DNA of 64,000 nt from assembly GCF_014205165.1 (NCBI RefSeq), contig NZ_JACHMZ010000001.1, forward strand, positions 2,316,501 to 2,380,500, written 5' to 3'. The DNA is from Micromonospora carbonacea (GTDB taxonomy: Bacteria; Actinomycetota; Actinomycetes; Mycobacteriales; Micromonosporaceae). Positions 8,801 to 19,800 of this stretch are shown here, one piece after another; position 1 is the stretch's first letter, and every line of letters starts with the position of its first letter. The notes beneath the pieces are model-generated. The model was not told where the DNA came from. It saw nothing but the letters and a program-made list of their open reading frames with translations, and did not search any database. The position numbers were made by a program, and so were the translations under genes.

Positions 8801-8999
8801 CCAGGGACAGGACCGTGATCGCCAGCGCAGCACCTGGCTGAAGGAGGACGAGAAGGTCTGGGGCACCGACCCCGACTGCGCGCCCGCGGTCGTCGGCCGG
8901 CGCGGTCGTGACGCCCGGGTCGAAGAGGACGAGTTCGGCATGCCGGTCGACGAGCGCCCCGGCAGCCAGGACGAGCGTCGCCGGTACCGGGGCCGGTGA
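5868..8999 (+). CDS. Large Gly/Pro/Asn-rich repeat protein, probable T7SS substrate
   Basis: 1043 aa. The N-terminal part (about 1-370) is folded and mainly helical, with a WXG100/PPE-like stretch around 185-250 (SAESAWRRRVQEANKYL). From residue 392 there are eight heptapeptides of the form N-P-[FY]-[AG]-N-x-G, then a Gly/Ala-rich region with repeated PADLKVKSGMPSAGGG blocks. Two almost identical 81-residue units follow (from about 645 and 726), each holding paired LTPSQLRQLDGAGLLDD and LSPEQLDALQRGGLLDE helices. Then come two GSVPG..TGRLPWPD repeats. The C-terminus carries STWLKEDEKVWG ... PAVVGR, a tail I associate with secreted WXG100-type actinomycete proteins. There is no classical signal peptide. 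A surface or extracellular T7SS-exported scaffold is likely; enzymatic function is not indicated. Confidence 0.85.
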   Translation: MANTATFEDALASILGLVLGGGEGGEKASINDNFRPRTIKGPGYWLISQTSTLKHTGSWMPEYNKDAVTFYRWKQNGATKHITRLTVWVGVTSRDDTQGQKGNSTDPGSSTNADGNPVVSLGNAWERMIVDLPKVAGPNKAFDPDSIGSVREILANLTTHAVGISSELTDQVKSVNAKSPDFKGSAESAWRRRVQEANKYLADVLPQFKTWDTSLSQVEQAMRDFITAVADTFEKWSSIHPAGTWQHPYRVIATMFNESTLQYGDLHDGQSNAWDLGQQYADTGDTAGYDRQGTKFGGSDAGTVTWTPPAWVKYHPFDAFSIPEWNKLDQHLRQMWADNAIETFAPAVLAAKKLVSVFAEARNPMSITDPKPVPPNPMPNDVGMPNGGFPNNPFGNMGNPFANWGNPFANMGNPFANVGNPYANIGNPYANMGNPFANVGNPFANVGANFGNPFPNGGGVGNPFANGGGAGAFFPTSLVPNAGAGGGAGNPFANGLGASFAGAGAGNPFAGGAGGNLPAGMMPNSVGGFGAGAGSPFGGGAGGGLPADLKVKSGMPSAGGGAGIPFANGNLDGALGGGGAGGPFGGGAGGGLPTDLKVKSGMPSAGGGAENPFTGGAGVGNPFTGGGGGGNLPTKNLGLNRSPSGPQSLGDLTPSQLRQLDGAGLLDDVPLTAEQADYLRKNGLSPGGASNLGQLSPEQLDALQRGGLLDETPLTGDQRAKLGLDGPQSLGDLTPSQLRQLDGAGLLDDVPLTAEQADHLRRNGLSPGGASNLGQLSPEQLDALQRGGLLDELPLSPAERAKLGLPNPSGNSGGAGSVPGLDTGRLPWPDTGGGGSVPGVNTGRLPWPDAGPTAPVDRNPFPTTVDGKDVSPKPGMTGSITAPPALGDVTRPGSASFPHVPGVQVGTGGLSAVPGVSGSAGALNPDKLGVPVGGPVGANLTPGPGAGPGLPQSGGGGMAGGGMPFMPPMMPGMGGLPHQGQDRDRQRSTWLKEDEKVWGTDPDCAPAVVGRRGRDARVEEDEFGMPVDERPGSQDERRRYRGR
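7041..7208 (+). repeat. Eight tandem 21-bp units coding NPFANxG heptads
   Basis: The 21-bp period encodes eight consecutive heptapeptides (NPFGNMG, NPFANWG, NPFANMG, NPFANVG, NPYANIG, NPYANMG, NPFANVG, NPFANVG). Codon choice varies between units, so the array is maintained as protein rather than as an identical DNA repeat. It may form an extended or stacked low-complexity stalk. Confidence 0.9.
7800..8285 (+). repeat. Two in-frame 243-bp direct repeats
   Basis: Bases 7800-8042 and 8043-8285 are copies of one 81-codon unit with very few changes. Each has two Leu-rich half-units (DLTPSQLRQLD and QLSPEQLDALQ), so the region is a four-fold helical repeat that doubled recently. Confidence 0.88.
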
Positions 9000-9067
9000 A
9001 CACTGTTGCGCCGATGTGAACCCGGTGGGGCGGGTCAGCCGTGGGACAAGAGGAGGAGGTAGTCGGG

Positions 9068-9490
9068 ATGAGCATGCTGGGCGACGAGGAACTGTTGGCC
9101 GAGATGCGGGCGGCCCTGAAGGACGTCGATGAGGCGGCCGACCGGGTACGTCGGCGGGTGGCTCGGGCGCAGACCACGGTGGAGGACAAGAAGAAGCTGC
9201 TGTCGGTGACCGTGGGTGGGCACGGCGAGCTGAGCCGGATCACCTTCAACGGGGACGCCTACCGGCGACTCGCGCCAGCCGAGCTGGCCGACCTGATCGT
9301 GACGACGACGCGCACCGCTCGCGAGCAGGCCCAGCGCAAGACGATGGCCGGCACCGCCGAGCTGACGCGTCACCTCACCGGCCTCGACGACGCCGCGCAG
9401 TCGGCCGGAAGCATCGAGGAGCTCGTCGAGGGCATCGCCAGCATGGTCTCCCGCGGTGCCGACCGGCGGACCGGGCCGGCGGCGTCGTGA
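9068..9490 (+). CDS. YbaB/EbfC-like protein of T7SS locus (EspL-like)
   Basis: 140 aa from ATG 9068. This start is chosen over in-frame GTG 9041 because AGAGGAGGAGGT (9050-9061) lies exactly where its ribosome binding site should be. An N-terminal helix (LLAEMRAALKDVDEAADRV) is followed by the YbaB-like core: the strands LLSVTVGGHGELSRITF, then LAPAELADLIVTTTRTAREQ. YbaB/EbfC proteins are small dimeric nucleoid-associated or chaperone-like proteins; related genes such as EspL occur in mycobacterial ESX loci, where they stabilise substrates. The stop overlaps the start of the next gene by four bases. Confidence 0.75.
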   Translation: MSMLGDEELLAEMRAALKDVDEAADRVRRRVARAQTTVEDKKKLLSVTVGGHGELSRITFNGDAYRRLAPAELADLIVTTTRTAREQAQRKTMAGTAELTRHLTGLDDAAQSAGSIEELVEGIASMVSRGADRRTGPAAS

Positions 9491-9828
9491 GCGGGTCACG
9501 GATCACCTTCAACGGGGAGGCCCTGGCCCGGCAGGTGCCGTTGGTGGGCCAGTTCAAGGACCACCTGATCGGCACGGTGGACCCGGTGCGCCAGATCGCC
9601 GAGTGCCGGTGGGCGGCCGGCGTCCCCGCGAACGACGAACTGAGCCTCCAGGCCCGCGCGGCCGTGCAGCAGGTCCTCGCGGGCATCGTGCTCGCGGCGT
9701 ACGCCAAGTTGGCTGAGGCGGCCGGATTCCAGGGCGAGAAGCTGGACATGGTTCGCCGGGTCGGCGAGAACACCGAGGCCACCGGCACCGAGATGGTCCC
9801 GGACATGAGCGGTGGCACGCGGAGCTGA
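9487..9828 (+). CDS. Hypothetical small helical T7SS-locus protein
   Basis: 113 aa, GTG start inside the stop region of the YbaB-like gene (4-base GTGA overlap), so it is translationally coupled. I do not recognise the family. Its opening ITFNGEALARQV echoes ITFNGDAYRRL of the preceding protein. A long helical hairpin follows, and the C-terminal tail is acidic and polar. No signal peptide or transmembrane helix. It sits directly before the giant gene, the usual place for a substrate-specific chaperone or WXG100-like partner, but nothing in the sequence proves that role. It could also be the only candidate immunity or chaperone protein for the giant protein. Confidence 0.7.
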   Translation: MSGSRITFNGEALARQVPLVGQFKDHLIGTVDPVRQIAECRWAAGVPANDELSLQARAAVQQVLAGIVLAAYAKLAEAAGFQGEKLDMVRRVGENTEATGTEMVPDMSGGTRS

Positions 9829-9928
9829 TCCGCGGAGACGGGACAGCCGAGGGCTGGGGCGGTGGTCTGCGCCGCCGGGCGATTCGCACTGATTGCCCCT
9901 GATCGGGGGCGGGGAAGGGGCGTTGGCG

Positions 9929-10858
9929 ATGGGTGAGGCCGCCGTTCCTTCCGTGGGTTTGAGCGAGTCGTCGAAGCAGGCCCTGGAGGCGTTCACCGGG
10001 ATGCGGTTGCACCGGTCGAACCTGCCGATGTTGGCGTACGACCTGCACGCGCTGGAGACGCTGGCGGATCGGGTGCGGACCCTGTTGGTTCCGGAGCTGG
10101 CCCAGGCGATCAAGGTGGTTCGGGCGGCGGGGGAGGGCGAGATCTACGAGCGGTTCGTCGCGCAGACGGCCCCGTTCGTGGAGATGCTGGACCGGGTCGC
10201 CGGTCTGAAGGTCAACCTCGCCCAGGCGATGCGGGTCTTCCTCAACCAGATGGAGCTCACGGATCGCCAGGCGCTCGTCATGTTCATCTTCATGATGACC
10301 GAGTTGGCGGTCGCGTTCGCGATGGCGTTCTTCCTGCCGGTGGAGGCGGCGGCGCACATCGTGAAGGTTCGGACGATCATCCAGACGATCCTGCGGTCGT
10401 CGATGGTGCGGGCGGCGGCGAGCAGCACGGCGATCCAGATGTTGTTCATGCCGGGGTCGTCGCTGTTGGCGCAGATCAGCATGCTCGCTGACGGACTGGT
10501 GCCGGAGATCGACTGGGGGCAGGTCGGCAAGCAGGCGTTGTACGGGTTGGCGGTGGCGGGCGTCACCACGGCGGCGGCGCCGGCGTTGGGCCGGTTCGCC
10601 GGCGCCGTCGGCGGTGGTCTGTCGCACCTCGGGGTCACGGGTTCCACGCGCGACATCCTGACCAGCCTGGCGATGGTGCCGGTGTCGGAGGTCGGCATGG
10701 AGGTGGTCGGCGGCATCGGCGCTGGCTACATGGTCGATGGGCACTACGACACGGGCAGTCTCGGGCCGGACGCGCTCTCCGGGGCGTTGTCGGGGTCGGG
10801 TGAGCTGGGTGCGACCGGGGCCGGGATGGGTGCGCGTCGAGGCGCGGTGAGCCTGGGG
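9929..10858 (+). other. Giant protein: CpnT-like helical N-terminal T7SS head
   Basis: Residues 1-310 are almost wholly helical, with a strongly hydrophobic helix at about 114-142 (ALVMFIFMMTELAVAFAMAF) and Gly/Ala-rich hydrophobic segments at about 205-290. This matches the WXG100-like heads of CpnT-type and other actinobacterial T7SS toxins, which are recognised by the secretion machine. No Sec signal peptide is present. Confidence 0.65.
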
Positions 10859-13800
10859 TTCAACCCGACCCGGCCCCGGTGGCGGATGCCCGCCGGCCCC
10901 GGCTTCACCGCCGACGGCAAGCCGGTGGCGCCGGTGCCGCCGCCCACCCCGGTCACCCCGGACCCGTCCACGTACCAGCCGGAGGCCGGCGATCCTGCGG
11001 GTGCGGGGTCCGGCGGGCAGGCCCCGGTGCCCGTCCCGCCGGTGCCGGCGCCGACCCTGTCGACACCGGTTCCGGCGGCACCTGAACCGGCGCCGCCGGT
11101 GCCCGCGTGGTCGGCACCGACCCTGTCCGCGCCGTCGTGGTCGACACCGGACCTGCCGGTCCCGTCGTGGTCCGTGCCGAACTTCTCGGTGCCGGCGGTG
11201 CCGCCGGTGCCCGTGCCGGAGTGGGTAGCGGTCGCCGGCGCGCCGGTGGTGGAGCAGTGGCAGCGGTTCCAGCAGGAACTGGTGGACCGCTACGGTGGGC
11301 TGCTCGCCGGGACGGGGCAGTCCCGGCAGTTCCTGGCGGCGCTTCCCGTGCCGGTCGAGCAGGTCTTCGCCGAGTGGGCCGACGCCCGGCAGAACGACCC
11401 GGCCGTCCCCGCCTTCCTGTCCCAGATCGGCTTGCCCGCCACCGCCCTCACCGAGCGGTACCTGATCGGTGTCCGGGACCAGGCCGTCGCCCATGTCACC
11501 GAGGCCCTTGCGCAGTCGGCCACCACCGGCGGGCAGCTCCCGGCGGGGCTACGCCCGGAGCAGGTCGTCGCCGCGCTGCCGGCGGAGTTCGACCGGCAGG
11601 CGTTGCGCGCGGCCGTGCACCTGGCCGCCCAGCACCACGTCGACCGGTACCTCACCGCCGGCACACCGACGCCCGTCACCCTGCAAGGCGGACTGGTCCT
11701 GCCAGGAGGGGCTGCCCAGGTGCCGGGGGCCGCTGGCGTGCCCGGCGGTGCTGGGGTGCCGGGGGCCGGCGGGGCGGCGGCGGTGCCGTCGGACGCCGAG
11801 CGCGCCGCAGTCGCGCGTGACGTGCGGGCCCACGTGGACCGGAGCCTCGATGCGATCCTCGGCCCCACCCCATCGTCCGCCGCACCACTGACCGCACCAC
11901 TGACCGCGCCGCAGGCTGCGGTGGCCAGGCCCGACGCCGCGCAGGTCAACGCCGTGGCGGACGTGGTCCGGCAGGTGGTCACCGACCTGCCCGCCCGCTT
12001 CACTGCCGCGGCCATCGCCGACACCACCGCCCCGGACACGACGGCGGCCAGCCCGGCAGACCGGCGCACCGGCGCGCCGACGGCGCCGGTGACCCCGGAG
12101 CAGCACACCGCGGCGGCGGCCAGCCTGGCAGAACAACAGTTCACCGCCCTGGCCAGGGAGTACGGCGTCGAGCCGGCCAGCCGGGACAACCTCGCCGGGT
12201 CCTTCCAGCGGGACTGGGTGAACGGATACGACCAGGTGCTCGCCCAGGCCACCGCCGCCGGCACGCCGGGTGTGCCCAGCGCGGCAAGCGCGTCCGGGGT
12301 GCCGGCCTCGCCCGGCGCGTCCGGTGCGCCGGCTGCACCGGACGCGCCGGGCGCTCCGGATGCGGCCGGCGCGGCTTCCCGCACCGACCGCACGTCGAAC
12401 CACCACGACGCGAGCGGTGGCAGCTTCAGCCGCGACAGCAGCTTCGACGACACCGTGACCGTCAGCGATCTCTCGTCGCCGGACGAGCTGGTCAGCCTCG
12501 ACGAGACCATGACGGTCAGTGACCTCTCCTCGTTCGACGAGCCGGTCAGCCGCGACCCGGTCAAACGCGACCTCGACGACGGGGACTCGATCAGCCGCGT
12601 CCCGTCGCTCGACGAGCCGGACAACGGTGCAGCGGCCGAGCGCGCCCTCAGGCACACGGCCCCGTTCAACGACACCTCCTCGCGTGACGGCTTGCTCAGC
12701 GGCGACCCGGTCGGGCGCGACTTCGGCGGCAGGGATTCGTTCAGCAACATGTCCCCGCTGGACGAGCCGGTCGGTGGTGACCCGGCCGGACGCGGCGAGC
12801 CGGCCAGCACGGCACCGGAGCCGGCGGTCGCGGCAGCGGGGCAGCCCGCCGCGGCGGCCGAGTCCGCGCGGCGGGTCGTCGACTGGGTCGAGCAGACCCC
12901 GGTGGGCCCCGACGACATCCGCGACCCGTGGTGGTGGTGCGTGCAGGCCACCCTCGACGCCTTCACCACCGCCTACGGACGGCCCGGAAACCGGTCGGTG
13001 TTCGACGACCGGATCATCGGACCCGACGGCCGGCTCGCACCCACCACGAGCTGGCCGCAACTCCTGGACGTCCTCGACGCGACACCCGAGCGCGTCGCCC
13101 ACCCCGACGGAGTCACCCCGGAGGATGTGCTCGCCGCGCTGCGCGCGGCACCGGGATCGATGGTCGTGGTCAGGGTCGCACCACCCAACGAACCACAACA
13201 CGTCTTCGCCCTCCACAGCCAGCCACAACCATCCGGACCACCGACGATCAGGGTGCGCGACGGCCTGGTGCCCGACGCCGAGGACCGACCCGAACCGACC
13301 GATCCGGTACGCGACCCGTGGCTGCGGCACCTGTTCGCATCGAGCACCCGGCTCGCCGCGTTCGACAGCACCGGACGATCCACCACGATCGCCGACCTTC
13401 TTCCCGAGCGCATCACCGCACTCCCGCAGCCGACCACCACGACCAGCATCGACCCCAGCGCCGTCCTGCTTGCCTCCACCACCGCGCCACGCGGCCCGTC
13501 CCAGGCGATGCAGGCGGGCTCCAGCTCCCCCGAACCGTCCGGGATCCCCTGGCAGCCGTCCCCGTATGCGTCGGGCACCGACCCGGCGTTCCTTGATCCG
13601 GAATTCCAGGATCTGAACGCGTTGAATCTGAGCACTCCACCGTTGCCACCCGCGGACTGGGGGCCGATGGGGGGTGCCGAACCGATCGACCTGCCGCCAG
13701 GAGCGGACTCACCGGCGTCCGGCATGGACTGGGACACGCCGAGGGGCGCCGAGCCGGCCGACCCCTCGGATCCGCTGGCGGGCGTGGATTCGCCGGCATC

Positions 13801-16800
13801 GGAGTCCGGCACCGATTGGCTGGCGGATGCCGACCTGAACAACCCCTGGGAGCCGCTGGAAGGGGTGTCTGGAGTCGATTGGCGGACAGAGTCCGGCCCG
13901 GTCGACTATTGGGATCCGCTGGCGTTGGTCGATTCGCCGCCGCCGGTGTCCGACGGCGACCGGCTGGCTGATCCCGAACAGGTCGAGTCGGACCTGCCGG
14001 CAGGGGCCGATTCACCGACGTCCGAGGACGGGGAGCCGCCGGCGGGCACCGGCTCGGTCGACTCCGGGAATCCGCGGGCGGGGACTCGTATGCCGGCATC
14101 CGTGGCTGACGTCCCTTGGCTGGCGGATGCCCACCCGGGCGAAGCCGTGCGGCTGCTGGCAGCGTGGGATCAGCGGGTCTCGGCGCGTGGTTTCGGGATC
14201 CCGCCGGAGAACCCCGCACCAATCGGGCCGGACCCGGAGTCGAGTGGGGCCCCGGCGGTCGGTGGGCCCGGCGGTGTTCCGCAGGGTTGGAAGCGGGTCG
14301 TGGCTTCGGCGATTGTGCAGTTGTCGGCCGTGGGGACCCGTGGTGAGGCGGGTGGAGTCCGGGATGTCGCGGCGGAGTTCGTGCGGTGGACGCGCGACGT
14401 GTTCGGGATCGATCTTCTGGTGGACCCGAGGCCGAACGATTTCTACGACGCCGTGTTGCACAGCTTCGGGGAGCAGTTGGCGGGTGTGGGGGTCGAGCCC
14501 AGCGTTCCTGGGCTGCGTGCGTGGGTGGCCCGTGAGTTGGCTGCTGACCTTCGTCGGGGTGGCGAGTCGGAGTTCAGCGGGTTGCTTCCGTATCCGGAGG
14601 TCGTGTCCGAGCAGCGGCGGGAGGAGCTGCACCGGCAATGGCTCAACAAGATCGCGCGCGACCAGACCGGCGACTTCGACCTTGCGCATGTGGTTCCGCA
14701 CGTCGTCGCTTCGCGGTTGTCCGTGTCGATGCGGGTCCACGATGCGTTCGGCGCTCCGCAGGACGTCGGTCCGGAGCCCGGTGCTGGTGCCGCCCGGCAT
14801 CCGGTCGTGTTCCACAAGGGTGGCTACTACCTGGGCCGGTTGCCTGACCCGGCAGATACCGGACGCGCTCGCCGCATCGCTGAGGGCTTCCCCCGGGCAG
14901 AGGTGTCCGAAGACGAGCGGCAGCGGCTCGACCGACTGTTCGTCGAGGCACGCGATCTGCTGCTGGCGGCGATCGCGGAGGCGGAGAGCAATCCCCATCC
15001 GACCAACTCCGGGCACTGGCCCCTCCTGCGGGAAACCTTCCACCGCCAACTCGCGGTCATCCGTCAGCACCCCGACTCTCCCCACAACAGGAAGGCCCGA
15101 GAGCTCGCTGAGCACGTCCAGTACCTTCGGAGACTCCTCACCGGCGGCAGATGGGAGTCCGGAAACCGGCAGAACCTGGAAAACCAGTTCACCATCCACC
15201 TGCCCGTCTTCGTCGGCGCAAGGGGCGCGGGGTACCGGCATGTGCGCGTGTGGCTCCGTAACAGCCAGTCGACCGCTCTTGATGTCGAGCGGATGGCGGT
15301 CCCGGGCGATCTGGTCGCTGTCCATTTCGGCACGGTCGGTGGAGTGGGCACCGGCTTCGCTGAAGTCTCGTACACCGCGGCTGACGGCACCGAAGTCCGC
15401 TCTCGCCGAGAGATCGGCCGCAGACTGGACGACTCGGAGCTGGCCAGGCTGAGGAGCAGGGCGGTCGGGAAGGTCTGGGACCTTGACCGTCCGCCACTGG
15501 TGCGCGACTTCTACCTGACGACGCCCCTGCAAGGGAATGGCGAACTGGGCGTGGGGCTCGGCAGAACCCACCCCGGCCGGGATGTCTTGGCGGCGAGGAT
15601 CCCGCCGGCCCCGGTAGTCGGCGGGCTTCCGCCCGTTCTCACCAGCGAGCTGAAGGAAGCCCGGCTTCTGCTCGGGTATGCCCGGGACGGCGGCCGACCC
15701 ACTGCCGTCGTGGAAGCACCGGCCGGGAAGAACGTCAAAGGTCAGCCCCTGTACCTGGAACTGTCCAAACCTGCCATCACTCGATACGACATCGAACGGC
15801 TGCGCAAGAGAGCATTGTGGGAACCGGAGGATCGGTGGTCTCTCTCCGAGCAGGTGTCTTTCGACGTCGTGTTGCAGCCGGGGGCGTGGAGCGGCCATGG
15901 ATCATCGTCGACCCGCGCCGCATCGGGTCCACTGTCGATCGCGGTCAGCAGTAGTGGTCGGGCCAGGACCTTGGCCGGGGCGGAGGTGGATCTCTCCCCG
16001 GGGACGTCGGTCACTCTGTCGGTGGGGAAGTGGCCGGGGCAGGGGGAGGACGGGGCGGGTGTCGCCGGCACCGTTCCTGTCGTGGTCCGCGCGCCGTTGG
16101 CCGACGGGTCCGGACACGTCTACCGGCTCTTCGACACCGGTGTGGACAACGAGCGCTTCGACGACCTGACAAGCGGGATCGGCGCGGCCCCGGCCGTCGG
16201 TGGGCCCGGCGGTGTTCCGCAGGGTTGGAAGCGGGTCGTGGCGTCGGCGATCGTGCAGTTGTCGGCCGTGGGGACCCGTGGTGAGGCGGGTGGAGTCCGG
16301 GATGTCGCGGCGGAGTTCGTGCGGTGGACGCGCGACGTGTTCGGGATCGATCTTCTGGTGGACCCGAGGCCGAACGATTTCTACGACGCCGTGTTGCACA
16401 GCTTCGGGGAGCAGTTGGCGGGTGTGGGGGTCGAGCCCAGCGCCTCTGGGCTGCGTGCGTGGGTGGCCCGTGAGTTGGCTGCTGACCTTCGTCGGGGTGG
16501 CGAGTCGGAGTTCAGCGGGTTGCTTCCGTATCCGGAGGTCGTGTCCGAGCAGCGGCGGGAGGAACTGCACCGGCAATGGCTCAACAAGATCGCTTCCCAC
16601 AGGACTGGCGATGAGGACGTTGCGCATGTGGTTCCGCATGTCATCGCCTCGGGGTTGTCCGTGTCGATGCGGGTCCACGATGCGTTCGGCGCTCCGCAGG
16701 ACGTCGGTCCGGAGCCCGGTGCTGGTGCCGCCCGGCATCCGGTCGTGTTCCACAAGGGTGCTTACTACCTGGGACGATTGCCTGACCCGGCAGATGCCGG

Positions 16801-19800
16801 ACGCGCTCGCCGCATCGCCGAGGGCTTCCCTCGGACAGAGATATCCGAAGAGGAGCAGCAGCGGCTCGACCGACTGTTCGTCGACGCACACGATCTGCTG
16901 CTGGCGGCGATCGCGGAGGCGGAGAGCAACCCTGATCCGACCAACTCCAGGCACTGGCCCCTCCTGCGGGAAACGCTTCAGCGTGAGCTCGCGGTCATCC
17001 GGGAACATCCCGACTCTCCCCACAACAGGAAAGCCCAGGAACTCGTCGCCTACCGCCGATACTTCGACGACCTCCGTGCGGATCATCGGTGGGAGGAAGA
17101 AACGACGGACTTCCGTTACGACTTTACGCTCGACGTCGGCGCCAAGCGAGCCAAGAGCGGTAAGTCCCTGGAGCTGAGCGTGCCGCTGGACGGCGGGGCC
17201 GTAGCTCTGAACATCGGCCGAATGGCCATACGGGGCGACCGGCTTCCTGTTCATTACGGGGCGAGAGGCGAAGAAGGCATCGCTTTTGCGGAATTCCGGT
17301 ACACGGATGCGACCGACGGCACCGACAGGATCCTCTACCGGAAGTTCGAACACACCTTCAGCGACGGTGACCTGCTCGAGTTGAGGGGAAAGGCAGCCGG
17401 CCGCGTGTGGGACCTTCACCACCGGCCGCTGTCGAGCGACCACTACCAGGTGGTAGTGCCTCTGACGGGACGCGGGTACTTAACCGGTCATTACGGCGAC
17501 CCGGCGGCCCGGCGGCACGAGAGACGGATCATGGTCCCACACGTCCCGGTGGCCGGTGGGCTTCCGCCTGTCCTCGCTGCCGAGCTGGACGGCCGTCTCA
17601 TCCTCGGGTACGCCGAGGACGGTCGACCCACTGCGGTCTTGGTAGCGCCGGCCGAAAAGAACGTCACAGGACTGCCCCTGTACCTGGAAGTGGGCAAGCC
17701 CGCCCTCGTCGTCGACGACATCAGGCGCCTGCGGAGGAACGCGCTGTGGGAACCGGAGGATCGGTGGGCTCTCTCCGAGCAGATGTCATTCGACGCCGTG
17801 TTGGCGCAGGGGAAACGGACGCCCGGTCCGCTGCCCATCGCGGTCGGCGGTCCTGACCCGGCCAGGACGGTGGCCGGGGCGGAGGTGGATCTCTCTCCGG
17901 GGACGTCGGTCACCCTGTCGGTGGGGCAGTGGCAGGGACGGGTCGGGGCGGATGTTGCCGGCACCATTCCTGTCGTGGTCCGCGCGCCGTTGGTCGACGG
18001 GTCCGGACACGTCTACCGGCTCCTTGACACGGGTGTGGACAACGAGCGCTTCGACGACCTGAAACGCGACATCACCGAGGCGCTGACAAACCCGGGATCG
18101 GTTGCGGAGATGCTGGCGGGGAGGTCCGACGATGCGGCGCGGGACCTGCCGCAGGCGAACCTAGCGGAGGGCTCGGCGCAGGCGGTGGTTGCCACGGCGA
18201 TCGAACAGTTGTCAGCCGTGGGCAACCTCGACGAGCAGAACTTCGTGCGGTGGACGGGCGAGGTGTTCGGAATCGATCTCACGCGAGCGAGATCGAACAA
18301 CTTCTACGACTCGGTTTTCCGCACCTTCAAAGAGCAGTTTGCGGACCTGGGGATCAACCGTCAGAGACTGCACGAGTGGACGGCCAGCAGCCTCGCCGCC
18401 GATCTCCGTCTGGGTGACGCGTCGGAGTTTCGGCGTTTGCTTCCGTATCCGGAGGGCGTGTCCGACCAGCGACGAGAGGACCTGCACCGGCAGTGGATCG
18501 GCAAGATCGCGTACGGCTACGGCAGCGATCACGACGTCGCGCACGTGGCTGTCCATGTCCTGGCCCGGTTCATACCGCAGTCGGTGCGCATCTACCAACC
18601 GTTCGACGCACCGTACGACGTCGGCGGCCCGGGGTCCGATTCCAACAAGCTGCCAGTTGTCTTCTACAAGGGTTCCTACCACCTCGGCCGGCCCGCTGAT
18701 CCAAACGATGCCGACCTCGTCGCCAGAATCGCCAGGGGGCCCGATCGGACGTCAATACCAGATGGTGAGGAGCGGCGACTGGACGGACTGTTCGACCAGG
18801 CGCTTGGTATGTTGCTGGCGAGAATCGGTGCGGTGGAAGAGAACCTCCGAACGGCCGGCAGGCACTGGCCCGTCCAGCGGGAACACCTTGAGCGTAGGCT
18901 CGCGGTCATCCGTCAAGGGGTCGGCGGGGCAGATCTCGCCGAGCGGCAACGCCCCGAATCGCCCCGGCAGCAGGCCGACATCCTGGCGGAATACCGCCGG
19001 TACCTCAACAGCATTCTCCAGTCCAGCCCCTGGCGCGGCGAGGATTCAAGGCCTCAGGGAGGTCGGGTCACTCTCCACCTCAACGTCGGCTCCCAAGGTG
19101 ATTCGATGGCGGCGGCGTTTGTTGCAGTGGGTGGCAAGCGCCTGCGCCTCCGCCACCTTAATAGCGTCGCCATCCCGGGCGACCGGATCGCTGTCGACCT
19201 CGGGATGGACGGCGAAGAGGTCTTCGCTGTTGCCAGAATTCCCTACAGCGCGCCCGACGGAACCGAGAGATTCATCTACCGGGACTATGTCACGGACTTT
19301 ACCGCGGAAGATCTGAATGTTCTGAATGCGCGGGCAACGGAGGCCCGGTGGCGGACAGTTGAACCGGCGATCGGCCAGTTGACGAACAGGAAAGCCCAGA
19401 AGGGGTCGGCATTCAAGCGTTGGGCCTATGAGGTCTTTAGCATCGGTCGCGCGGAGGGCGGCGGAAGGCCGCTCGAAGCCTTCTACGGGACGGTGTTGAA
19501 GACCCATCGGGAACGGTTGGCGCAGTCGGGCGTCACCACCGTGGCTGGACTGGGCGTGCTGGTGGCCCGCCACCTGGACGCCGACCTGCGCCAGGGTGAC
19601 CAGTCGATGTTCAGAGCACTTCTCCCCTCTCCGGAGAGCATGTCCGAGCAGCGACGGGAGACACTGCACCAGCACCTGCTCAACAAACTCCTGCACCGCC
19701 AGCCCGGCTATCCCGACGTCGTGCACGTGGTTCCCCACATCGTGGCCTGGGGTTTGGGTCTGCCGATGGCGATCCACCATCCGTACGCTGCCCCGTACGT

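Noticed and set aside
9893..9928. Upstream TTG as start of the giant gene
   Set aside because: No Shine-Dalgarno lies before 9893, whereas GGGGAAGGGG is well placed for ATG 9929, and the extra 12 residues are low-complexity.
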